DNA from: JAEUKA01 sp044228505
GTDB lineage: Bacteria; Myxococcota_A; Polyangia; Palsa-1104; JAEUJZ01
DNA length: 64,000 nt
NCBI GenBank assembly: GCA_044228505.1
Contig: JBGAUT010000011.1
Coordinates: forward strand, 1-64,000
Direction of reading: 5' to 3'
The position numbers were made by a program, and so were the translations under genes. This document shows, piece after piece, positions 17,700-25,184 of the stretch. The notes under the pieces were generated by a model that made no database searches, was not told the origin of the DNA, and was given only the letters and a program-made list of their open reading frames with translations. The stretch's first letter is position 1, and every line of letters begins with the position of its first letter.

Positions 17700-17730
17700 T
17701 GCGCGGGGAGGTTTGGGGGAGTGAATAGAC

Positions 17731-17736
17731 TATAAT
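17731..17736 (+). promoter_or_regulatory. Possible -10 box for the adenylate cyclase gene
   Basis: A perfect TATAAT lies 72 bases before the start at 17809, just after the repeat array. No good -35 hexamer is at the right distance, so activity would need an activator or this is chance. Confidence 0.35.
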
Positions 17737-17808
17737 CAGTGCGGGCACGGCTTCGAGGCTCCGCTCCACGCGGTGCGGGGTTTGGTCAGTCAATAGGGGG
17801 GATGCTTG

Positions 17809-19218
17809 ATGGAATTGCGATTGGCAACGGAACAAAACGGTGTGGCTGGACTGCACTTGGAAGCCATCGCCGAAGTGTGCCGCAAGCGGAACTGCTTTCT
17901 ATTCATCCGCCCCTCGGAGCCCGCCACCGTACGGCTGATCAAGCTCGGGTTTGCGACCAAGAGCATGGATGTCCACGACAAGTCCTCGGACTGGGGCCTG
18001 ACTTCGGGACTGGTGCCGTGCGACCAAGCGTTTTCAAAAAAGCTGGTGGGGACACCGAATCCTGACATCTCCCCGCACGCCCACGGGGAAGCCAAGCCGG
18101 TCAAGTTGGTGTTTTCGGTCGCTCAATTCGCCAGCCTGTGGGGTGCGAAGCACTTTGAGCTGACCACAGAAATCCCGATGAACGGACAGTGCTTCACGCA
18201 GGCCGAAAGCGCCACCCATCGACACTTCCACAGTACGAAGAACACCAACGTCTGCTTCATGTGGTCCAAGATCGATGGCTCGGTCACCTGGAAGCAGCGC
18301 CAAGCCCGGGGAACGGCCACCTCGGTCTGGGTATGGGGTTACAACGGGGTTCCCGTCACCGGCGACTACGACATGTGGATGGTGGCCCCGCATTACCAAG
18401 ACATCAAAAGGTCTGGGCTCGACACCGTTCTCTCGATGCCGGATCAGCACGGACGCTCGGCGGCGCAGCGGTTCACCAAGATGCTCGCCGATGAGCTCAA
18501 CGCGGCCTGCATGCCCAAGTATCCGCGAGGCCAACGAGTCTTCAATCATGGTGCCGAGGCACAAAATCTCAGCTTCACCCAGCAGATGGAGTCCAAGCAC
18601 TTGGTCGTCTTTGCGGCTGGGCGACACGAGCCCTTTTTGATTCACGCCATTTCGGAGCCGCTCAAGCTGACCAGCCTCTTTCATGACCTCCTCAGGCACG
18701 GCTACGTGATCATGCGCAATCCCAAGTGGATGCATGGCTTCACGCTCAACGCCGAGGATCTGGCGTTCGTGCCCGACGAGTTACTCCTCGATGCGAGTGA
18801 GTCCGAGCGAGCCGTGGTGACCAAAAAAGTCACGGAGAGCAAGCAGGCCGTCGCCAATCTACAAAATGGGGCTGCGACCACCATCCAGCGAGCGGTGCGC
18901 GCACGACAAGCCGAGAAGACCAACGCCACACCGCCTGCCCCAACCAAAGTCGGTAGCGATTGGCAGAGTACGTTCAAGGCCCGAGCCAAGCTGCTTCGCG
19001 AGTTTCGTCGGGTGGCAAACATTCCCGATGATCAGGGGCGAGACTTGATCGCGCCCAAGGAGCTGTTTCCTTACTGGAACCAGACCAGTCTCAAGACCGA
19101 CCTGGTGTCGCGCACGATTGGACAGTCGCAGGAGTCACACTTTGGTCGCACCGGCTACTTGCTCGAAGGGGAAGCCGGCCATCGCGATGTCGTGCCGGTC
19201 GATCGCTCACGCAAGTAG
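17809..19218 (+). CDS. Edema factor/CyaA/ExoY-type (class II) adenylate cyclase with IQ-like motif
   Basis: The 469-residue product aligns by eye with class II cyclase toxins. Region 30-78 carries FIRP (Arg34), ATK (Lys51), VHDKSSDWG (His56, Lys58), PxDQxxSKK, matching edema-factor R329, K346, H351 and K353. Asp186 and Asp188 (DYD) match the metal-binding D491/D493. NHGAEAQN has His247 and Asn253, matching H577 and N583 with the same spacing. These toxins make cAMP (or other cyclic nucleotides) inside a eukaryotic host cell once bound by calmodulin or actin. Residues 355-370 (AATTIQRAVRARQAEK) look like a calmodulin-binding IQ motif. The C-terminal about 100 residues are charged and unknown. 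There is no signal peptide. ATG 17809 follows a G-rich SD at about 17796-17801. No immunity or secretion gene is adjacent. Confidence 0.88.
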   Translation: MELRLATEQNGVAGLHLEAIAEVCRKRNCFLFIRPSEPATVRLIKLGFATKSMDVHDKSSDWGLTSGLVPCDQAFSKKLVGTPNPDISPHAHGEAKPVKLVFSVAQFASLWGAKHFELTTEIPMNGQCFTQAESATHRHFHSTKNTNVCFMWSKIDGSVTWKQRQARGTATSVWVWGYNGVPVTGDYDMWMVAPHYQDIKRSGLDTVLSMPDQHGRSAAQRFTKMLADELNAACMPKYPRGQRVFNHGAEAQNLSFTQQMESKHLVVFAAGRHEPFLIHAISEPLKLTSLFHDLLRHGYVIMRNPKWMHGFTLNAEDLAFVPDELLLDASESERAVVTKKVTESKQAVANLQNGAATTIQRAVRARQAEKTNATPPAPTKVGSDWQSTFKARAKLLREFRRVANIPDDQGRDLIAPKELFPYWNQTSLKTDLVSRTIGQSQESHFGRTGYLLEGEAGHRDVVPVDRSRK

Positions 19219-19351
19219 TCCTCCTCGCCCGCTCACGAAGCAACCGTCCACTCCCTTCCGAATCCCCGCTTGCTCCTGACTCTGGTTGCGTAGTACGCCC
19301 AGCTCTGTAGCTGCTGGCTACGTTCTTACTTGCCTTCGAGGAGGTCCGACC

Positions 19352-20248
19352 ATGTTTGTCAGTCTTCGTTTCCTATCCACCATCGCGCTCGGCTTGGGCT
19401 TGTGGCTGTCCGCAGGCACGGCCTGGGCCACCAACTACACGCTGTGGATTCACGGTCGTAACTCGGGTGGCGGCACCGTGGCTGGCACCTACAATGACTT
19501 CAGGTACTGGGGCCCCGCCACCACCGCTGCGGGCGTCAACAAGAAGGCGGTCAACTGGGATGGGGTGAGCAGCCTTTCCACGACCAACGTCGCCATCCGC
19601 GACGCGCTCGACTGCTACTGCACCGGCAAGAACTGGTGTTACATTGCGGCGCACTCGGCGGGTGACCTCCAGATTGGCTACGCGCTGTCGCTGTACGGCG
19701 GCTCGACACGGTACAATAAGAACGCGACCCCGAACTCGGCGGGCGTGTGCGGCAACAGCGATGGCACGACCCAGACCGGCTGGAACATCAAGTGGGTGGC
19801 GGTGGCGTCCGGTGCCAGCGGCGGCAGTGAGCTGGCCGACATCGGGAGCTGGGCGACCAGCGAGCCGCTCAACAAAGACCTGAAGACGACGACGGCCCGC
19901 GCCATGTACAACCACAACGAAACCCGAGGCAGGACGATCTATCGCTTTGCGGGCGCGGCGGGCACGCTGTATTCGGCGGCGCTGCCCGGTCAGGACGATG
20001 AGGCGGTTTCGTACCACAGCACCGGCGGCGTAGCTGGAACGGCGGGTGCCTCGTTTGGGAACCCGGCGGACTGGTTTTCCAACGATCTGACGCTCGGCAC
20101 GGCAGCCTGTGAGGGCGGCGCGGTCAAGTGGACGAACCACACCGTTCAGTTCCGTGACGACAGTGAGGCCTACAACCACTACGCGGCGGGCAACTGGCAG
20201 GGCATTATCGCCCCGACCCGCGCCTACGTTGACGCCAACGCCAAGTAA
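19352..20248 (+). CDS. Secreted alpha/beta-hydrolase-like enzyme
   Basis: A 298-residue exported protein with a clear signal peptide (cleavage after AWA, about 26). The mature part starts with an oxyanion-hole-like LWIHGRNSGGG and has a nucleophile elbow AHSAGD (Ser102). Later Asp and His candidates are in GQDDEAVSYHSTGG. This fits a lipase/esterase-type serine hydrolase, although the elbow is AHSAG, not the usual GHSxG. Start ATG 19352 has a strong GAGGAGGT at 19338-19345; the open frame before it is unlikely to be translated. The next gene starts 2 bases after its stop, so the pair is an operon and may act together. Confidence 0.75.
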   Translation: MFVSLRFLSTIALGLGLWLSAGTAWATNYTLWIHGRNSGGGTVAGTYNDFRYWGPATTAAGVNKKAVNWDGVSSLSTTNVAIRDALDCYCTGKNWCYIAAHSAGDLQIGYALSLYGGSTRYNKNATPNSAGVCGNSDGTTQTGWNIKWVAVASGASGGSELADIGSWATSEPLNKDLKTTTARAMYNHNETRGRTIYRFAGAAGTLYSAALPGQDDEAVSYHSTGGVAGTAGASFGNPADWFSNDLTLGTAACEGGAVKWTNHTVQFRDDSEAYNHYAAGNWQGIIAPTRAYVDANAK

Positions 20249-20249
20249 C

Positions 20250-21473
20250 ATGCAGCCCACCGCGAATCGCCCGACGACGCGCCTGTGGTTCGGTGGGGCG
20301 CTGGGGCTTGCCTCTCTGCTCGCGATCTGGTTTCAGCACCATCGCGAGCAGGCGGCCCACAGCGTCTCAGCGCAGCACGCAGAGCCGGGTTCAAGTCCCG
20401 CATCGGGGGCAAACTCGCCGCCGGTTCCGGGGAGTGGGCAGCATCCGCCGGGCGCTGTCACGGTGCAAGCGGGCACTCCTTCGGGGGAGGGAGTGCCTGT
20501 GGAGGAGAGCCCGGCGGCTCGGGCCGAGCGTCGCAAGCAGGCCGAAGAGCGCCTTCAGACCTATCGCAACTATGCCAAATATCCGCCGGGATCGCGTCCG
20601 GCCCGCGAAAACTCCGACCAACTGTTTCCGATGGCCCCCGTGGTGCAGAGCACTCCGCTGTCGCACGCGGGGCAGCCGAGCGAACACATCTTGCTCAAGC
20701 TCCGCCAAGATCGACTGGTGGTGGTGGGCGAGGAGTCGATCGAGCTGGGAATTCGCTGCGAGGACAGCCAAGCAAGCGTCCTGCCGTGTGCCGTGCTGAG
20801 CGCGCAGGTGTCGGCGCTACCGCTAGAAAGTGGCAAGCCGCCGGGGCAAAGGCCGGTGAGCTTCGTCAAAGACCAAGCGCCGGGCCGGCAGGGAGAGCTG
20901 GTTGCGACGCTGCGTCCGATCGATCTGAAGCTTGTCGATACCACCTGGCCGCTGCGGGTCGATGTGAAGCTCCAAGCGGGCAGCGATCCGGTCGAGCAAG
21001 GCTCGGCGATGTTTGACTTCCTGTTTACGCCCGAGCCTCCGGCAGTTTCAACAGGTCCGGTACGGGAAGCGGTGGCAGATGGCTCACTTACGCTGACCTA
21101 CGGGCTTTCCGTGAAGCGGGCGGGCCGTTATGTGCTGCATGCGCGGGTCGATGATGCGGCGGGCAAGCCGGTCGGGTACCTGGAGTGGAACGAGCTTATC
21201 AAGGTGGGTCAGCAAGAGGTCAAGCTGGTGCTGTTTGGCAAGCTCCTCATCGATGAAAACCCACGCTGGCCGCTCAAGGTTCGCGACTTTGATGGCTTCC
21301 TACTCAAAGAGGGAGTCGCTCCCGATCGCGAACAGATTCCGACCCGCTCGGGCTATCACCACACCACCCAGGTGTATTCGCTGAGCGCGTTTTCGTCCAA
21401 AGAGTGGCAGAGCGAAGAAAAGTCCCGCCACGAGCGCGAGTTCGAAAAAGACGTCGAGCAAGCAGGACCGTAG
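20250..21473 (+). CDS. Membrane-anchored partner protein of the secreted hydrolase
   Basis: A 407-residue protein with an N-terminal membrane helix (about 10-28), a Pro/Ser/Gly-rich linker (about 35-85), and an extracytoplasmic part with beta-sandwich-like sequence (GRYVLHARVDDAAGKPVGYLEW; VKLVLFGKLLIDE). It starts at ATG 20250, directly after the stop of the hydrolase gene. An anchored protein encoded right after a secreted lipase-like enzyme recalls lipase-specific foldases, but I see no sequence motif for that; substrate sensing is another option. Function unknown. Confidence 0.65.
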   Translation: MQPTANRPTTRLWFGGALGLASLLAIWFQHHREQAAHSVSAQHAEPGSSPASGANSPPVPGSGQHPPGAVTVQAGTPSGEGVPVEESPAARAERRKQAEERLQTYRNYAKYPPGSRPARENSDQLFPMAPVVQSTPLSHAGQPSEHILLKLRQDRLVVVGEESIELGIRCEDSQASVLPCAVLSAQVSALPLESGKPPGQRPVSFVKDQAPGRQGELVATLRPIDLKLVDTTWPLRVDVKLQAGSDPVEQGSAMFDFLFTPEPPAVSTGPVREAVADGSLTLTYGLSVKRAGRYVLHARVDDAAGKPVGYLEWNELIKVGQQEVKLVLFGKLLIDENPRWPLKVRDFDGFLLKEGVAPDREQIPTRSGYHHTTQVYSLSAFSSKEWQSEEKSRHEREFEKDVEQAGP

Positions 21474-21500
21474 CGGTCGTGATAATACTGGCTACGCTTC

Positions 21501-21556
21501 AGCGGGCAGGACACCGGCGGCACTGTTGGCGATGGACCCTCCCGCCGCTCTTTTTT
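21501..21556 (+). terminator. Possible intrinsic terminator after the hydrolase operon
   Basis: AGCGG at 21501-21505 can pair with CCGCT at 21545-21549, directly followed by CTTTTTTG. An alternative inner stem (GGCGGC/GCCGC) exists. The stem is short and the loop long, so support is moderate. Confidence 0.4.
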
Positions 21557-21586
21557 GTTTCACCAAGTAACGTGGAGTAACTGCGT

Positions 21587-22438
21587 ATGAAATCCGTACA
21601 TGCACATGGAAAAGGGACGTTGGCGGTCCCCCTGTTCGCGCTGGCGATGGCCTGCTCACACACCCCGACCCCAACCGGCCCCGTACCATCCAGCGAAACG
21701 CTGATTCCGCTGGTCGAGGCCCAGGCCCAAAAGGTCGAACCCGCTGGCCAGCTCGTCGCCCCGCACTACCTGAGCGCCACCACCGAAGAGGATGGCCGTA
21801 CCGACTGGAACCTGCCGCTCCAAGAGGGCCAGTGCTACACGTTTAGCGGCATCGGTGGTCAGGGCGTCAAGCAGCTCTATCTGTATCTGTGGGATCAGGC
21901 CGAAAAGCGCGTCGCCACCGAAAAGCCAGAGCGCCCGGCGGTCACCCTCCGCTACTGTCCTGATGTTTCGGGCACCTATCACTTGCAGGCGAAAACCGGC
22001 GAAGGATTTGGTCCGCTGGCGGTTGGCGTCTACTCCGTGCTCGCACCGCCCAAAGCGGCCCCACCGCCTCCGCCGCCTCCACCGGTCCCGGTCGATCTGA
22101 GCGGGATCATCGACAGCCAAGCCGCTGCTGCCGCTCCGGGTGCGGTGCGCGTCGGCGACTATTTCCGAGGAACCGCCAAGTCGGGCAACGACCGCAGCGA
22201 CTGGTTCACAGTCCTAGAGCCAGGGCGCTGCTACTGGTTCATTGGTGCCGGCGGCCCCGGGGTCAAGGAACTGTATCTGTACCTGTGGAACCCAACGCTG
22301 CAGCGGGTGAGCGACAACCGTGCGAACACCAGCGTCTCGATGATGGGTCACTGCCCCACGGTGCCCGGCATGTATAAGATCGAAGCCAAAGTAAACTCCG
22401 GCAAGGGTGACTACCAAGTCGGCGTCTACATGCGCTAG
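21587..22438 (+). CDS. Putative lipoprotein with two copies of a beta domain
   Basis: A 283-residue protein with a signal sequence ending near LAMAC (Cys about 23, acceptable but not ideal lipobox). The mature part has two similar domains of about 90 residues, each with the order DW-(5-6)-GxCYxF(I/S)GxGGxGVKxLYLYLW and ending in GxYxxxAK.G...VGVY. They are joined by a run of nine prolines with short flanks (about 158-168). The duplicated unit resembles pre-peptidase-like beta domains of secreted myxobacterial proteins; function is unknown. Confidence 0.7.
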   Translation: MKSVHAHGKGTLAVPLFALAMACSHTPTPTGPVPSSETLIPLVEAQAQKVEPAGQLVAPHYLSATTEEDGRTDWNLPLQEGQCYTFSGIGGQGVKQLYLYLWDQAEKRVATEKPERPAVTLRYCPDVSGTYHLQAKTGEGFGPLAVGVYSVLAPPKAAPPPPPPPPVPVDLSGIIDSQAAAAAPGAVRVGDYFRGTAKSGNDRSDWFTVLEPGRCYWFIGAGGPGVKELYLYLWNPTLQRVSDNRANTSVSMMGHCPTVPGMYKIEAKVNSGKGDYQVGVYMR

Positions 22439-22564
22439 AGAACGGCCTCCCTCCTTCCCCTCCTTTTCGCGCTCGTCTATCCCCCCGCCTCCGACTCTGC
22501 GAGCTACCCGATCGCCGGAAGGGCTCTGCCAGATCGGCTACCATTCCGCAAGTAAGGGGGAACC

Positions 22565-23731
22565 ATGTACAAATCAGCGTTTTGTGCGCTTCTTATGGTG
22601 GGAGCTTCTTGCGATTCCGGCGTGACCAATGCACCGAGCCCAACTTGTTCAGATGGTCTGAAAAACGGAACCGAGACAGACATCGACTGCGGTGGCTCGT
22701 GCGGACCTTGTGCCACCGGCAAGTCTTGCGCTGCAGCGACGGACTGCATCGTAAACTTCTGCTTATCCGGCGTCTGTAGCTCTCCCACTTGCAGCGATAC
22801 CGTGAAAAACGGCGGAGAGACCGACATTGACTGCGGTGGCACCTGCGAAGTCTGCGCGGTTGGCAAGGGCTGTACCTTGGCCAAAGACTGCACTTCAGGA
22901 GTCTGTCAGGCCAGTGTCTGCGCAGCTCCGTCTTGCACCGATGCCGTGAAAAATGGCGCTGAGACGGACATCGACTGTGGCGGCACCTGTGGAGGCTGCG
23001 GGCTCGGAAAAGTCTGCCGTCAGGGGTCCGATTGCGGCGCGGGAACCGTCTGTGATGCGACCGTCAAGGTGTGCCGCGTTCCGACGAGCTGTTCCGAGCT
23101 GCTGCAAAGCCGACCCGGGACTCCCGATGGCAGCTACATGATCGCCCCGCAGGGAGTGACGACTCCGTTTGGCGTGGTCTGCGACATGACGCGTGATGGC
23201 GGAGGCTGGACGCTCGCACTCAAGGCCAATGGAGACGCCACGCTCGCGTATACCTCGGCGCTGTGGACGGATATGAACCTGCTCAACCAAAACGACCTGA
23301 CCACGCAGCCGGCAAACGCCAAGTACATGAGCTTCCTGACGATCCCAGTGAGCAAGCTACGCGGCGAGCTGGATGGCTACACGTTTACCAGCACTCCCAA
23401 CGCCAATATGCCTGCGAACATGCTGTTTGCGGGTCCAGCGGTTGGCACGATGCCGTACTCGGTCGCGATCGGCACTGGCGCGAACTGGTCGGTGCAGCCG
23501 AACTGCCAGTACTTCGGAATCAACACCCCCTACGCGTATCAGAGAGCGCGCTATGGCTGGACCGCGAACCAGGAAGGAGACTGTAGCAGCAACGATACTG
23601 CGATCGGACTCGGGCTCGGTCAGACCACCGCCGCCAGCCAAGACCGAGGGGCTGGGTATGCCTGCCTATCGTCTGGTTGTAGCAAAGGCAACATCAACAC
23701 CGGTGGCAACGGACTGCTGTGGGTGCAGTAG
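22565..23731 (+). CDS. Secreted Cys-repeat protein with fibrinogen-like C-terminal domain
   Basis: A 388-residue exported protein, probably a lipoprotein (VGASC near residue 16). Three Cys-rich repeats follow (CSDGLKNGTETDIDCGG and two similar copies, each with a trailing C..C...C pattern), typical of surface proteins in myxobacteria. From about residue 178 the sequence has the start of a fibrinogen-related domain: SCSELLQSRPGTPDGSYMI, then CDMTRDGGGWTL. Such domains bind sugars or acetyl groups in animal lectins. Likely role is adhesion at the cell surface. The stop is 7 bases from the convergent activator gene. Confidence 0.8.
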   Translation: MYKSAFCALLMVGASCDSGVTNAPSPTCSDGLKNGTETDIDCGGSCGPCATGKSCAAATDCIVNFCLSGVCSSPTCSDTVKNGGETDIDCGGTCEVCAVGKGCTLAKDCTSGVCQASVCAAPSCTDAVKNGAETDIDCGGTCGGCGLGKVCRQGSDCGAGTVCDATVKVCRVPTSCSELLQSRPGTPDGSYMIAPQGVTTPFGVVCDMTRDGGGWTLALKANGDATLAYTSALWTDMNLLNQNDLTTQPANAKYMSFLTIPVSKLRGELDGYTFTSTPNANMPANMLFAGPAVGTMPYSVAIGTGANWSVQPNCQYFGINTPYAYQRARYGWTANQEGDCSSNDTAIGLGLGQTTAASQDRGAGYACLSSGCSKGNINTGGNGLLWVQ

Positions 23732-23737
23732 CTTCCG

Positions 23738-25093
23738 CTACTCGCTTTGGTTTAGGTGGTGCTGGGTGATGAGCTTGTACAGGTGCATGCGGTCGATCTG
23801 AGCGCGCCGGGCGGCCTCGCTGATGTTGCCTCGGGTGGCCCGCAGCATCGCTTGCAGATATTCCTTTTCGAACCCATCAACGAGCTTTTGCTTGGCGGTC
23901 TTAAAGGGGACGGTCAGGTCCACCTCGATCGGAAGCGGCTGCTGCGCATCAGCAGGACGCGGCGGTCCACCCGCCCCAAACGGATCTTCATCGGGAACGT
24001 GGAAAGCGCGCTCCACCGCGTTGCGAAGCTCGCGAACGTTGCCGGGCCAGGTGTAGTCGTTGTCGCAGAGTCGCTCGGTAATCGCCGCCAGCGTCGGTCC
24101 ACGGTAGCCATCGGCGAGCCGCTGATAGAAGTGCTCGATGAGCAGCGGAATGTCTTCCCGTCGTTCGCGCAGCGGCGGAATGTGAATGTTGACCACCGAC
24201 AGTCGATAATAGAGATCTTGGCGAAAGCGCCGCTCGTTCACTTCAGTGGACAGCACGCGATTGGTCGCCGCGATCACCCGTACATCGATGGTCCGGGTCC
24301 GCTCGGCCCCCACCCGTCGCACCTCACGCCGCTCGAGCACGCGCAGCAGCTTGGGCTGAAGGTCGAGGGGCAGCTCGCCGATTTCGTCGAGGAAAATGGT
24401 GCCGCCGTCCGCTCGCTCGAAGGCCCCCCGATAGTCGCTGAGCGCGCCGGTGAAGGCCCCTTTGACGTGTCCAAATAGCTCACTTTCGATCAGGTTCTGC
24501 GGCAGCGCCGAGCAGTCAATCACCACCAGCGGCGCACTCGCCCGCAACGACGCTTGAACCAGCGACTCGGTCACCGCTTCTTTGCCGGTTCCAGTTTCGC
24601 CGGTGATCAGCACGGTGGCACTCGCCCTGGCAACCTGCGCAATGCGCGAAAACAGCCGCCGCATCACCACGGACTGACCCACGATATCGCCAAACCGTCC
24701 CGCTGGATGCAGCGCCGCCCGCACCGGTTCATCGTGGAGCGCATCGAGCCGCAGCTTGGTTCGGCCCAGGGACACCACCGTTCCGGACCGGAGCACCAAG
24801 TCAAAGACGCGCATGCCGGACACGAACGTGCCATTGGTGCTACCGACATCGCGGAGTCGCCAGCCGGCCTGGGTGCGGGCAATCTCCACGTGATAGCCAC
24901 TGACGCTTTTGTCCGACAGCAAAAGACCGTTGTTTTCGCGGGTCCCCACTCGGACCAGCATCTCGTCATCGCTGTCGCAGTACTGGCCAGCATCTGGTCC
25001 CTCGATCACGGAGACCCGGACCCGTGGAAGGTCAATGACCGTCGATAATCCGTTGACTTGTGCCTCGGTTCGCAGCCCCGCTCGCGCATCCAT
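23738..25093 (-). CDS. FHA-domain sigma-54-dependent transcription activator
   Basis: A 451-residue regulator. The N-terminal FHA domain (about 46-115, with RVGTRENNGL, SGYHVEI, STNGTFV) recognises phosphothreonine. The AAA+ domain has Walker A GETGTGKE and the sigma-54 contact loop GAFTGA, and the C-terminus has a Fis-type HTH (GNISEAARRAQIDRMHLY). In this bacterial group such proteins link Ser/Thr kinases to sigma-54 promoters. I use ATG 25093; the longer frame to 25186 would overlap the divergent gene. No strong SD is visible. Confidence 0.92.
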   Translation of the reverse strand: MDARAGLRTEAQVNGLSTVIDLPRVRVSVIEGPDAGQYCDSDDEMLVRVGTRENNGLLLSDKSVSGYHVEIARTQAGWRLRDVGSTNGTFVSGMRVFDLVLRSGTVVSLGRTKLRLDALHDEPVRAALHPAGRFGDIVGQSVVMRRLFSRIAQVARASATVLITGETGTGKEAVTESLVQASLRASAPLVVIDCSALPQNLIESELFGHVKGAFTGALSDYRGAFERADGGTIFLDEIGELPLDLQPKLLRVLERREVRRVGAERTRTIDVRVIAATNRVLSTEVNERRFRQDLYYRLSVVNIHIPPLRERREDIPLLIEHFYQRLADGYRGPTLAAITERLCDNDYTWPGNVRELRNAVERAFHVPDEDPFGAGGPPRPADAQQPLPIEVDLTVPFKTAKQKLVDGFEKEYLQAMLRATRGNISEAARRAQIDRMHLYKLITQHHLNQSE

Positions 25094-25184
25094 GGCGCGG
25101 GAACTTATCACAAGGGCAAATGCGCGATTGCTCTCGCCTTGCGTCGCGTAGGAAAATAGAAAGTGGATCTGATTGTCCAATCTC

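Larger units (their letters stand above)
17203..17808. other. 606-bp non-genic region between divergent genes
   Basis: This gap separates the cytochrome c start from the adenylate cyclase start. It holds a possible short broken ORF (17312-17446), a tandem array of 42-bp repeats (17367-17699) and a TATAAT box (17731-17736). Frames are open on both strands across the repeats only because the period is a multiple of three; I see no gene there. Confidence 0.7.

Noticed and set aside
17450..17728. 92-codon repetitive open frame, and similar minus-strand frames
   Set aside because: They are by-products of a 42-bp period (multiple of three) in the tandem repeats; both strands are open.
20333..20412. 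tRNA-like pieces (GTTCAAGTCCCGC at about 20389-20401)
   Set aside because: The T-loop-like string is inside a coding sequence and no cloverleaf can be formed around it.
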